Below the pieces are notes generated by a model. It was not told the DNA's origin. It ran no database searches and worked only from the letters and a program-made list of their open reading frames with translations. A DNA stretch of 64,000 bases from Liriodendron chinense. Its lineage: Eukaryota; Streptophyta; Magnoliopsida; Magnoliales; Magnoliaceae. The DNA lies in NCBI GenBank assembly GCA_003013855.2, contig ML058476.1:328011-392010 (forward strand). Reading direction: 5' to 3'. The first letter of the stretch is position 1; each line of letters starts with the position of its first letter. Made by a program: the position numbers and the translations under genes. Below are positions 24,439 through 35,405 of the stretch, one piece after another.

Positions 24439-25173
24439 TATTGTGGTTTTGAGATTTTAAAACAAAACAAGTAATATTTTTTACTTTGTTTAACTCTATC
24501 CCACGTCAAAGAAATATAAGCATTTGAACACCTTTATAATTAGGGGAACTCACTTAAAGGCTTAAGCCCCTTTTAAAGGTTGTGCATTAAGAAGCATAGG
24601 GTGAGCATGACATATGTAATTTTTCACACATGTTGTGTCGGGTTAGGTGTGGTGTGCGTGGTGTGTGCCTAGGGTTTGACACTAGGCCTAGCTATGCTCA
24701 TCCAATTCATATGTTTTTTTTTTCTTTCAAAAGAGAATTCCAACGGCCATATTTAATGGGTCATTACACACAGAATGAGAGAAAGCAATGATTATATAAA
24801 CTAGCTATTATAGCCCCCCAAAAGGTAGAAAAGATATCTATCAAATCCGTCTCTCCTTTCTATCTCTGAATATTCCACTTCACATTTTTCATGCGTTCTT
24901 ATGTCCTGGTTAGGCAGTTATCTCTCTTGTAGTGTCTCTGGATCGATCTTGTGGTGCAACCAAGGTTGATTTACCATGAGAGGTGGGTCGTTATTCATGG
25001 AGGCTACTCTATTAACTAAACAATTACAAATCTATAGGGTAGAACTAGTCTTAAAGACAATAAATTGATCGTGCTTGGCCCCTTTCTAGTGACCAATAAT
25101 GTCAATTTTCCAAGAAAGTTCATAAGCTTCTTTGACTATTTCTCTAGGTCATAGCTATATATTAAACTAAAAA
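24439..25173 (+). repeat. 5' LTR of copia relic
   Basis: About 735 bp, alignable to 27750-28937 once the MITE in the latter is removed. Shared landmarks include TTTTGAGATTT at the start, TTTTTCACA in the middle and CTATATATTAAACTAA at the end. Confidence 0.75.
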
Positions 25174-26445
25174 GTTTAGAATTAGATCCTCCATGACTTC
25201 AAACGGTTCAGTTAAGATCATAAATTAGGATCTGGTTAAACTTCACAAATTCGACTAGACACTTTTTAAAAGGTGGTAATAGAAAGTTTATTCCTCTCAA
25301 GCTCTTTGAAAGTTGCTATTTATTATTTGAGTCATGTCTTAATCATGAATTAGAAGAAAGATGTGGAACGATGATGATTACCTTTGAGATAATTAAATTT
25401 TGAACCTTTTGGCAAATAATCTATACGAAATCTTTTCAACCATATAAATTGCATATGGACTTTGAAAATCTTTGAACAAAAAGTATAAGACTTATGAAAA
25501 TGGTGCCAATAAATAGACGGTTAGTAAGTACTTCAATTATCATGTGGTGGAAAAAAAACATTATTCTCACAAGTCCATAAGCTTCAAGGAATTGTGCACA
25601 AACCTGCCTCAGAAGAATTTACAAAACCCACTTAAACATAAGTGAAAAACCTGTCTCTTGAACGACTCAAACCGCGCGTACAAATTGAGGAAGAATCTCA
25701 TATATAAGATGAGGAGCTAGAATTCATTGATAAGGTAAACATCATCGAAGACAAGAAGGTAATCTCAAGCCTCTTAAACCTAACTACCTAACCCTATAAA
25801 GAAAGAATATGAAAGCCAGTTAGAATACTTACAGTTAATTTTAATAAATAAAACTATAACAAGGAAATTAATTTAAGGGTTGATAAGGACGAGGATTTGA
25901 ACCAAATCAAGGTAAAGAAAATAACATTAAGTTTAAGCCACATGTTAATGTCATGGAGGAAAATCATCTCAAGTGTGAGGAAGAGTGCAAGGTGATAGAC
26001 AAACGCGAGAGTCACAACCTATGTGTCATGTGAAAGGACATTGTTTAAGACATGATCTAGTGACGAATGATGTTAAACTTAGCATAGGAAGGAATGTTAC
26101 AATGCAGGTCATTGGTCGAGCTAAAGTTCACTTTTGGAAAACCATTATCTTCATTGGAGTCTTGTATGCACCGGATATAAGAAAGAATTTGCTTTGTGGA
26201 TATTTGTTGAACAAGGTTGGGTTCAAAATTGTGATGAGTTTGATCAGTTTGTAATATCTAAGGACACCTATGTAAAGGGATATACTACTGACGTAGTGTT
26301 CAAATTAAGCACTATTAATAATATTCTTGCTTCTTATTCCGTGTATATTATAAAATCTAAAACTACATGTCATAGTAGATTATGACATGTAAATGTTAAA
26401 ATTTTAAAAAACATGATGAGTGAAAATGGATTGATCTAAAACGAG

Positions 26446-26655
26446 CCAAGCGAGCCGAGCCGAGCCGAGCTCAAGCGAGCCAAGCTTTTATCGAGCTTCA
26501 AGCCAAGCTCACCCATGCTCGAGCTTGGCTTGTTTTTGAACGAGCTTAGTAATTTTAGCTCGAGCTTGATTGAATTGCCATACAAGCCAAGCCAAGCTAA
26601 GCTAAAACGAACCAAGTTGAGCGAACTAGCTTGGCTTGTTACAGCTCTAGCTTCA
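26446..26655. repeat. GAGC/GCTC-rich palindromic repeat
   Basis: About 200 bp dominated by GAGCCAAGC/GCTTGGCTC words in both orientations, ending near GCTTGGCTTGTTACAGCTC. It can fold on itself and is inserted in the copia relic body. It is non-coding despite an open frame on the minus strand. Confidence 0.65.
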
Positions 26656-26679
26656 CCCCACAACATGCAACGAAATTTC

Positions 26680-27110
26680 TTGATGTGAGAAAATTTATGT
26701 GGGCCACACCATGTATATTTCTTTGATCCATACGATTAATCCATTTTTCATATCATTATAGGATATGTGCCTAAAAACAAGGTAGAACAAAAACTCAAGT
26801 GGACCACACCATAGGAATTAATAGGAATTGGACGCCTAGCGCTGAAAACTTATTGGGCCAAAAGCCTCTAATCAAGTTGATATTTGTGTTTTTCATTCAT
26901 CTAGGTTTGTATGACCTTATGAACAGGTTAGATGGCGTGGTCCACTTAAGCTTTATATGTGCCTCATTCTAAGATTAATGCTCTAGAATGATATAAAAAA
27001 ATAGATCGACGATCTGGATCTAACACATAAATCATGATGGGACCCAAAGAAGTTCTACACTTTAAAAGTTATGTTGTACAGTACGCAATCTATTTGGGAG
27101 AGAAAATTGG
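26680..27110. repeat. Foldback-type MITE fragment in copia relic
   Basis: Starts with GTGGGCCACACCATGTA and contains CTCAAGTGGACCACACCATAG and GAACAGGTTAGATGG blocks shared with the foldback elements at 14905-15298 and 30268-30795. It is absent from the related relic at 50600-51494, so it inserted here separately. Confidence 0.5.
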
Positions 27111-27988
27111 AGTGTTTTGTGAGTGGGTATCATCGGCAATGACATGGACCAATGAGAAGTCACGGCACAATAAATTCTTGTGCCTTCAACACAAATGATC
27201 TATAAAAATTCAATGTTATACATCTAAAGTAAAGTAGAAACTCAATTCAGTCATATAATTACGGCTCTCATGAGCAATCATAGTAAAAAATACCACTAAA
27301 GATTTCATGCAACGTTGTGAGCTCAACCAAACAATTAAACAAGTAACTGCATCTGCATCTTATACGCCTCAACAAAATGAGGTTGTTGGAAAAACAAAAA
27401 AGTTAGCTGAAATAGCAAATGCTATATTGATAAACTATTGTCTTCCTAAGAGTATTGCAAAGCAAAACTCTCTTATCTGCATGCTGAAACTACGAAGATG
27501 TCATGCAAGGTGTGTAAAGGGCATACTTCTAATCTTGGACACCTCCAAGATGAGTGGACCTAAGAAATAAAAGTGTGACAATCATAAGATATTCAATCAC
27601 CAGCACAGTCTACGTGCACTATCTTACAAGACTTAAGATTACTTCACAGGATAAAGGTTTGAGTCACACGGTACCTTTATTCACTCACATATTTTCCAGT
27701 TACTTAATTGTTTTAAAAACTTCATTTTATTTTGAAATCGGAGGTAGTTTGTTATGATTTTGAGATTTCAAAATGAAATAAGTAGCCTGAGACAGCTTTT
27801 ATTCACTTCGTTAAACTTTGACCCACATTGGATAAGGAAGAGCATTTGAACATCTTTACAAGGAGAGCTTACTCACAAGCTCGGATGCCTTTCTAGAGAT
27901 TATGCATAAACAGGCATGGGGCAAGCATGCCACCTTCAATTTTTCACAGGTGTGTGCGAAGTCAAGCCATGCCTACTTATAAGCCTTA

Positions 27989-28473
27989 GGCCCCGTTTGG
28001 CACCATGGATTTGGGGGGGGGGGGGGGGGGGGGGGGGGGGCTACTAATCTATTGGGCACATGGCTCACTGATGTTATCCCAAAATAATTAGATTATCAAC
28101 TGCATTACTAAAATTACTTTAATAGGATGATCTGCGCCGTCCAAACATTGTCCATTTAAATCAACGGTTAAAAATCACTAGTTAGTCACTTGGATACGAT
28201 CCTGTGCTCGTAACCCATCCGATATTTGGAATTTCATCATTTTTGGCCAAAGTATATATTTCAACGGGCTTATTACAACCATTGTGTCAAACAGCACATA
28301 CCTAAACTAATTAAGGATATTAAAGTTGACTTAGTAATTAAATTCAAACCCTTGTAAGTATCATACCTTTGGATTATAGGGGATTGCAAATCTAGGGTGC
28401 CAAACACAGCCAGGGGTTTCAAATCCAGGGGTTTTGAATCAGGGGGTTCCAAATCCATGCTTCAAACATGCCC
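27989..28473. mobile_element. Tourist-like (PIF/Harbinger) MITE
   Basis: 485 bp with imperfect terminal inverted repeats of about 25 bp: GGCCCCGTTTGGCACCATGG at the left, and the reverse complement of the right end starting GGGCATGTTTGAAGCATGG. It is flanked by TTA at 27986-27988 and 28474-28476, the target duplication of PIF/Harbinger elements. No coding capacity, so it was mobilised in trans. The left arm contains a run of 28 G. A related copy lies at 29226-29829. Confidence 0.85.
28013..28040 (+). repeat. Poly(G) tract, 28 bases
   Basis: An unbroken run of 28 G inside the MITE, where the sister copy at 29226 has an ordinary GGGGAATTTGAGGGG-like sequence. It could form a G-quadruplex or be a sequencing or assembly artefact. 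Confidence 0.9.
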
Positions 28474-29225
28474 TTAGGCTGGCTCCTCTAATTCTCATAG
28501 GTTAATTTTAGTTGCAATTTTAAAAAGAATTCCAACATTCACTTTCTATTGTAATTGATATAATGATGGAATTGATTAGCTTTGTGCTTCATTTCATATG
28601 TTTTCACACATCTTTATGCCATAGTTAAGTAGTTAGCTTCCTTGTCTTTGGATTGATTTGGTAGTGCAATCAGAGTTAGTTTACCATAAAAGTTTAGCCA
28701 TTTATTCTTTTGGGCTACTCCACTGATCAAACAACTACAAATGCTACTCTGCTGATCAAACCACTACACGTCCATCAGTGGAGCTAGTCCTATAGATAGT
28801 GATCTAATCGTGCTTGACCATTTTCTACAAAATAGCAATGAACTCCAAGCATTATTGTAAGAGATGTGCATAGATCTTCTCAAGAGTTTGTAAGCTTCTC
28901 TAACCATCTATTTCTTAACTATATATTAAACTAACCTCTACAACCCAGCGTTACAAGATCCTAAAACTCTTGACTTAGACCAGTGAAAATGCGTCGGGTG
29001 CAAGGACATGTGAGGGGTCTACAAATTACAGTCTAGATCTCTGCACATTTCACCATGAAACAAGCATACCCAACACATTTCACGTCATGGTTACATGGAT
29101 TCCTGTAGCCTTGAGTCTTGAGACCATCAATTTGTATTCATTCCACGGTGAAAGATCCCATGGGACAGCAATGGCTAAGTTAAGGCTGGTCTATGGTTAG
29201 CCCTAGATTGGTTCTAATCCCCCAA

Positions 29226-29829
29226 GGGGTTATTTGGCACCATGGATTAAGGGGAATTTGAGGGGATTTCAAATCCCCTGTTTGTTTGGCCCTATAAAGT
29301 AATTGGGAATTTAAAATTCTCTTAAAGAGAGGATTTGAAATCCAAGGTGAATGCTATAATTTCATCTAAAATCCTCCCATGAGTTGCATGGGTAACATGT
29401 GTGTCACTAGGCTACTAATATACTAGGCACGTGGGCCATTGATGATATCCCAAAACAACAGATTATCAATTGCATCATTAAAAATTACTTCAATAAAATG
29501 ATTTGTGCAATCCAAATATTGTCCATATAAATTAACTATTAAAAATCATTGGTTAGTTACTTAGTTGTGATCCTATGCTTGTAGCCCATTCGAAACTTGA
29601 AATTTCATAATTTTCAGCCAAATATATATTTCAACCGTCTTGTTACAATTATTGTGTATAGGCACATTGATCAAGGATATCGAAGTTGATTTAGTGATTA
29701 ACTCAGGCCCTTGTAAAGATATTATGCATAGCTACTTTTGAATCACGGAGGATTCCAAATCTAGTCTACCAAATACAACCAAGGTATTTTAAATCCAGGG
29801 GTTCCAAATCCATTCTCCCAAACTGGCCT
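29226..29829. mobile_element. Second copy of the Tourist-like MITE family
   Basis: About 604 bp, aligning over most of its length to 27989-28473 (shared blocks such as CACTGATGTTATCCCAAAA-like and TTTGGCCAAA-like words, with differences). Its ends are GGGGTTATTTGGCACCATGG and, reversed, AGGCCAGTTTGGGAGAATGG. No clear target duplication remains, so it is older or eroded. Confidence 0.75.
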
Positions 29830-30267
29830 GGAGCATTGGCACTTGGCCATAATTGAGGTGAAAGGGTGAAGTGCACTTTAAAAAAAACATCAAGTATTAA
29901 AGGTTTAAAATAGTCAAATTTAAATTTTTACATCACCCATCTCTTAGGAGTACTATATCACACAAGCGGATGGGATCATTGAAAAATGACCTGATGGTGT
30001 TCCGGCTACACGTGTGTGAAATGGTTGACTCATTGGACCGGTTGCTGTGAAGTCCAGCCTCAAGTACGAATGTGTAGTAATCTCATCCACCAAACATGGG
30101 ACGCGTATGGGGACAGTATTTAGATTGGACTGTAGATGTTGCGATTGCGGATGGACAGTCCTAACTTATGATTCCATCAGTTATATCTGGGCCGTCGATG
30201 GTCCACTCTTAATGGCTCATTTGATGGTTGCCAATTTAACGGTTAGGATCATCAGGTAGAGAGCGGA

Positions 30268-30795
30268 TTAGGTGAGACCCCGGCCTCACCCAAGACGGTA
30301 CCGCCCTTACGTAGGTTTACCTTGGGGCCCACCTTGATGTATACATTATGTATCCACACCGTCCAACCGTTTATAAACATAATTTTAGGATATTATACCA
30401 AAAATTAATTAGATCCAATTATCAGGTGGACCATATCATAAGAAACAGTGGTGATTGACTATTAATGGGCCACAAGAGTTTTGGATCAAAATGATATTTG
30501 TTTTTTTCCCTTCATCCAGTCTTATTTAATATTGTCCACAGATTGGATGGTAAATAAACACCACGGAAATATTAAGGAGTGCCCTACGAAATTTTTAATT
30601 GTAGGACGGGCAATCACCACTGTTTCTTATGGTATGGTTCACCTGATAAATGGATCTACTTAATTTTTGGTGTAATTCATTGAATTGATGTTAAAAAATG
30701 GATGGACGGCATGGATACATAATACATACATCAAGGTAGGCCCCACGGTAAGGGCCGCACCATCTTAGGTGAGACCGGGGTCTCACCTAGGGTGA
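30268..30795. mobile_element. Foldback MITE with arms longer than 100 bp
   Basis: The left arm begins AGGTGAGACCCCGG; the right arm, reversed, begins AGGTGAGACCCCGG too. Both continue through AAGA.GGT.C.GCCCTTAC and TACCTTGATGTAT with few mismatches. Inner arms also pair (around 30430-30455 with 30600-30640), so almost the whole element can form one hairpin. Non-coding; the autonomous partner is unknown. No clear target duplication. Confidence 0.75.
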
Positions 30796-31298
30796 TCCGG
30801 GTAGGCCTGCATTATTGGACAGCAGGAATATACAACACATACATCAAAGTGGGCCCAATGGTCAGAGTTACATCCACTGACGTGTTACCCGGTGACACCA
30901 ATCCGCCCCGCTTTATGGACGAGTTGCTGTACCCGACCGAGATGCAGCCTACACGGTTTCGCCTTTTCCTTACGCTGGACGGTCCATTTTTTTTTTTTTT
31001 TTTTAGCGGATTCTGACCCACCTGATGAGACTTCCTCAGGTATCCACATGCCCACTCAATAGCATTTCGTGTCCGCCCCGGGTCTGGTTTCGTGCAAGTT
31101 GGATAAGCTTTCAAAAACCTAAAAATGGGCCCACATTGGCTGGTCCATAGAGAGTGAAGAAAATGGCCTGAAATTCGGTGACCGTAAGCCTCCAATATTA
31201 GAGTTTTAATGCATGGCATGGAGCATACAAGGTGGTGGTGCATTGCCTGTGCCTCGGTACAAGAAGTTCTATGTGGGGCCCACAGATATTTCCATGAC

Positions 31299-31402
31299 CA
31301 ATGAAAATGCTCCAAGCAAGAATTTCCTACTTGGAAGCCAACAAAGGATCCCGACTCGTGGCTTCCAAGCAGGAAAACTGCTTGGAGCCTTTTCATTAGA
31401 AG
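31299..31402. repeat. Short hairpin MITE
   Basis: About 100 bp whose two halves are reverse complements with mismatches. The left half has AATGAAAATGCTCCAAGCA and the right half TGCTTGGAGCCTTTTCATT. The predicted hairpin has a small loop near 31345-31355. Confidence 0.65.
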
Positions 31403-31504
31403 GTGGGTCCCACCGAGCTTGGGGTTATTGGCAAGTCACGTCCACCAGGAAAACCCTAGCATAGCAGCCTACAGTACGTATTCTCCAGCCGAGCATTTAT
31501 AACA

Positions 31505-31967
31505 ACTAGGAAGTTCCTAAGCTGGGAACTAATGTGGGCGCCCAAAGTGATTTTTTTGATAAATCCACCATGCCATCCATTTTGGGTGACATGAGAACAA
31601 AAATGAACGAGATCAAGACTGAAGTGGGCCGTAAACGTGAGGATTGAACGTCCATATTTGAAATATTTGTGGAGCCACAAGAGATTCGAATCAGGACAAT
31701 ATTTATGTTTCCAGCTCATCCCAGTAGTAGTGACGTTATGAACAGTATGGATGTCATATAAACATCACTGTGGACCCCTGAGAGGTTTCAAGGGTAGTAA
31801 TTTATCTACTCACCTTTTGCTTTAGTTCGGCCCACTTGAGTTTTGGATCTGGTTCATTTTTGTTCTCATGTCTTAAAATGAGCACCCAAGATAGATTGGC
31901 GAGGTGAATTTACAAAAAAAAATTCACTTTGCCCCACCTTGGTTCCTAGTGTGGGAACTTCTTTAGC
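31505..31967. mobile_element. Foldback MITE upstream of CUL3 (first)
   Basis: The left end GGAAGTTCCTAAGCTGGGAA pairs with the right end, whose reverse complement reads GAAGTTCCCACACTAGGAAC. Pairing continues through GTGATTTTTTTGATAAAT-like sequence. Its middle is shared with the adjacent element at 31994-32463, so the two are relatives. Confidence 0.7.
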
Positions 31968-31993
31968 AGGAAACACTACGATATCCTCGGATG

Positions 31994-32463
31994 TAGATTG
32001 CCTGCGAGCGCTTTGAATCTAGGTGGGGCCCACTGTGATGTTTATGAGAAATCTACGTCATCCAACCATTTTGTGAGATGATTTTAGACATTGAGACAAA
32101 AACACTCAAGTGGGCTGACAACGTGACGGTTGAACTTCCACAGTTGAAATATTAGTGGGGCCACAAATGTTTCGAATCAGAATAATATTTGTGTTTTCAG
32201 TTCATCTAAGTAGGAATGACATCATGAACGGTATGGATGGTATATAAACATCACTGTGGACCCCATAGAGGTTTCAATGGTAGGAATTTCCCTACCCACC
32301 TTTTGCTTTAGTGCGGCCCACCTGAGTCTTGGATTCCCTTGAACGCGTAAAATGATCTCACAAAACGGTTGGACGGCATAGATTTCTCACAAACATCACG
32401 GTGGGCCCCACTTAGATTCCGAGCGCAGGAGATGCCTGCAAAGGCTTTGGCAGGCAATCCGCG
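31994..32463. mobile_element. Foldback MITE upstream of CUL3 (second)
   Basis: The left end GATTGCCTGCGAGCGCTTTG and the right end pair over about 90 bp, including GTGGGGCCCAC and TGAGAAATCTA blocks. The right arm has a small internal repeat (TGCCTGCAAAGG...TTTGGCAGGCA). It ends about 320 bp before the matched part of the CUL3 leader, so it lies in the promoter region. Confidence 0.75.
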
Positions 32464-33248
32464 CCCATATCCATAGGTGGAGCCGTGGAGCGGACGACGT
32501 AGCTTTTGCGCACGGATCGACCCGTACGAAGCCTCCGGCGCATTCTAGCGTTAGGCCTCTTTTAAACGATCGCGAGGGATCCTTAGCCGCCATTCCAGGA
32601 AAACACCAGGGGCATTTTCGACATTTCCGGCGAGCCCCAAATGTGAAGTACACCAGGCAAGGGTTTCATCTCATTTCTCTCTCATCCGCTTAAATCCTTC
32701 AATCAAGGGTTTCAATCCGATTTTGGGGTTTTCATTCCCTCTCTGCAATCCTTCGATTGCCTCTCCTAAAACTGCCTTTTGCTCTCCCAAAACCGCTTTT
32801 GCTGACCCCAAAACCGCTTTTCCCGACCCCCAAACCGAATTCTATATCCCCTTTCCATACCCTAGCCCAGCTTGTTCTCTCCGAATCGAAGAAAAAGAGG
32901 CGGTTTGCCTCTTATTATTTGATTTCTCCTACACAATCCTTCATCAGAATATCTGTATCTGGTTTCAGAGACCTTCAATCCGGTTTTCGTCATCGGATTT
33001 GAGGCGGAAGCGGTTTCGCGTAGCAAATCCTTGTTCTTGAATCCATATTTCGGAATCTATTGAGAAAATCTCAGTATCTGGCATTTGTGATCTTTCATCC
33101 GGTTTTCGGCTTCCTTTTAACATCTGGAGGTGGCTTTTATCGTTGGATTTGAATTGGAGATTGGCTTTTCTGGATCGAGTTCCAGTTCTTGAATTTCTCA
33201 CCCGAAAGCTGCCGCCGAATTCTTGAGTGGATTCCTCGAACAGAGAAG
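32464..33248 (+). promoter_or_regulatory. CUL3 copy 1 proximal promoter and 5' leader
   Basis: 32464-32640 is richer in CpG than its surroundings and is the likely core promoter; no clear TATA box is seen. From 32644 to 33248 there is no ATG in any frame (605 bases). This fits a long untranslated leader and makes ATG 33249 the first start codon. The leader contains repeated CCCAAAACCGCTTTT-like words near 32785-32835. From 32782 onward it is duplicated in front of the second CUL3 copy. Confidence 0.7.
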
Positions 33249-35374
33249 ATGAGTACTCAGAAGAAGAGGAATTTCAAGATAGAGGCGTTTAAGCATCGGG
33301 TGGAGGTGGACCCGAAATATGCGGAGAAAACGTGGAAGATATTGGAGCATGCGATCCATGAGATTTACAATCACAACGCCAGTGGGCTTAGCTTTGAGGA
33401 GCTCTATAGGTTTGGTTCCTTTATCGATTTTCTATACCTTTTGTGGTTGTTGTTGTTGTCGATGATTGTTCCAAGACAGAGATGTTGATAATTCAATACC
33501 GTATATGTTTTCTCTGAGGGTTTTCAGATCCATGGCAATATATCTGTTGTTTCATTTGGTTGGCATTGTCAAAGCTCCTGACATATATGTTTGATGAGTT
33601 TGGCAATCATGTTCATAGATGAACAAATTCTGAGGTGGTGAGTTAGGTAAATTTAACTAAAAAATGGCGTTAATGGATTTTTGTTGGTACATCGTGACTG
33701 GTATCTTCTTGAGTGAATCAAAGGCTCTTTTAGGTGGATCCTGTATATTCCTGCCATCTCATGTACATGCACATATCGTCATCAGCGTAGCCTTGTTCCG
33801 GCTATTTGGGGTCAGAGCTATAAACACTTTTTTTGCGAATTGCAAAATATGAGCAGGAATTCTCATGATTGATTGACATGATTTTGGCGATTGGCTGCCC
33901 ACTGACATAAAGCTAGTCAGTCCCAAGCCCAGGGAAAAGAGCTGAAGGTCGATGTCAGCTAGGCAGCTGATTGCCACCAATAGATGATGGTTATTCCTGT
34001 TTCGTTTCTTGCAGTTGGTAGAACGGTGTTCCTGTTTCATATCTTGCAATTGGCTAAATGGTGTTCGCATTTTACCAGTTTGTGGATCCAGCTTTGTACC
34101 TGTTCTGTGTCTTGCAACTGGTGGAACGGTGTTTGTGGATCCTGTCTTGCAATTGGTGCTCTTGTGATTCTAAGACATACGTTTCTCATTTAGCTGAATC
34201 AGTTCGATTTGTTGAAGACTTGAAGATGCTATTCGAGTTTCTGTTATGATTGTTTTTAATTAATCAGTTGCAAAAAGCTGGGAATTATTCACTTAGTCTT
34301 CTCTCTCAATGAAGTTTCTATGACTTGATTAATTATGTTGTGAGTTTGTATATTTAAGTATGTCATTGCATTTGATTGTCTAAAGAACCTAAGTCCTAAG
34401 AGAATAGTTCAAGTACGACCAAGTTGACTTGTTCGAGACTACAGTTGAGTTACTTCAAAGCCAACATAAAATTTCGTTACTCTGTTACAGTTTTGTGCCT
34501 TGAATGAGTAGTTTAAAAAAATTGGGCTCATTTGGGAGCTTGCATTGGGAACGCACTGGAATCCAAATCACAAATCAAGGTGATTCTGAATCCTCAATTG
34601 TGTTTTATAGGTTGTAATCGGAATGCATTAGAATCCAAAAATAGGAATGCATTGAAATTTTGTAGTATATTTACAGGAATTTGAATTTGATTACTAAATC
34701 AATTTTAATATCCCAAATTAGTGCACATACGTGATATTTGACATAATGATTGTAATAGGACCATGGAAATATGTACTTTGGCCATAAATGATGAAATTCC
34801 GGGCCTTGAGTGGGCCGCAAGCATAGGATAACAAATGAGCATCTTGCCAACGTTTGTTAACTGTCGATTTACATGCCCAATGTTTGGTCTGTTCATATCA
34901 TTTTATTGATGTAATACTAGTGGTGCTGCTGATATTTGATTGTTTTTGGGGTATCATTAGCATGCTATGTGTACAATGGATTGGTAGCCTAGCGACACGT
35001 TTGTTACACGTACAACTCTCCTGCCTTTACAAAGGAGCAAAAAAAGGCATTTTCACTATGAATCACAACAAGAGGGAGAGATTTCAAAATACACCAAAAT
35101 TTTGTATTCCAAATACCTCTGAATCCATGCTGCCAAACAACTTTTTGGATTCTGAATGCACTCAAATACAGTCAAATCCATGCTAACAAATGACCCCTTG
35201 TGAGGTTTTTGAAGAAACTGTTACAAGAGAAACTTTCTTGCACAAACCTTCCTCACAAGAGAAGTGGACATCAAATATGAAAGTTTGGAGTTTGGATTGA
35301 GATTCCTTGGATAGGAACCAAGGTGTGTCGTAACGGCCCCCACTGGTATTGTTACAATACAGGCTATAATGGCC

Positions 35375-35405
<31 letters not shown>

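Larger units (their letters stand above)
24439..28937 (+). mobile_element. Old, degenerate Ty1/copia relic with both LTRs
   Basis: Two diverged direct repeats (24439-about 25173 and 27750-about 28937) flank a decayed interior. A degenerate tRNA-Met primer site (TAGAATTAGATCC, about 25177-25189) follows the left repeat. Inside, 25985-26400 matches the copia region before the integrase (VLYAPDIRKNLLCGYLLNK and a CHSRL.HVN block), and 27307-27420 matches the TPQQNEVVGKTKK block of copia integrase. Reverse transcriptase is missing. A GAGC-rich repeat and a foldback copy sit inside the body, and a Tourist-like MITE sits in the right LTR. The relic at 50600-51494 is from the same family. Confidence 0.8.
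27750..28937 (+). repeat. 3' LTR of copia relic, split by a MITE
   Basis: Matches the 5' LTR in two blocks, about 27750-27988 and 28474-28937, separated by the MITE at 27989-28473. Confidence 0.75.

Noticed and set aside
31456..31719. Open frames in the foldback elements, including a 194-codon minus-strand frame at 30812-31396
   Set aside because: They lie over inverted repeats and hairpin elements, and the translations resemble no protein.
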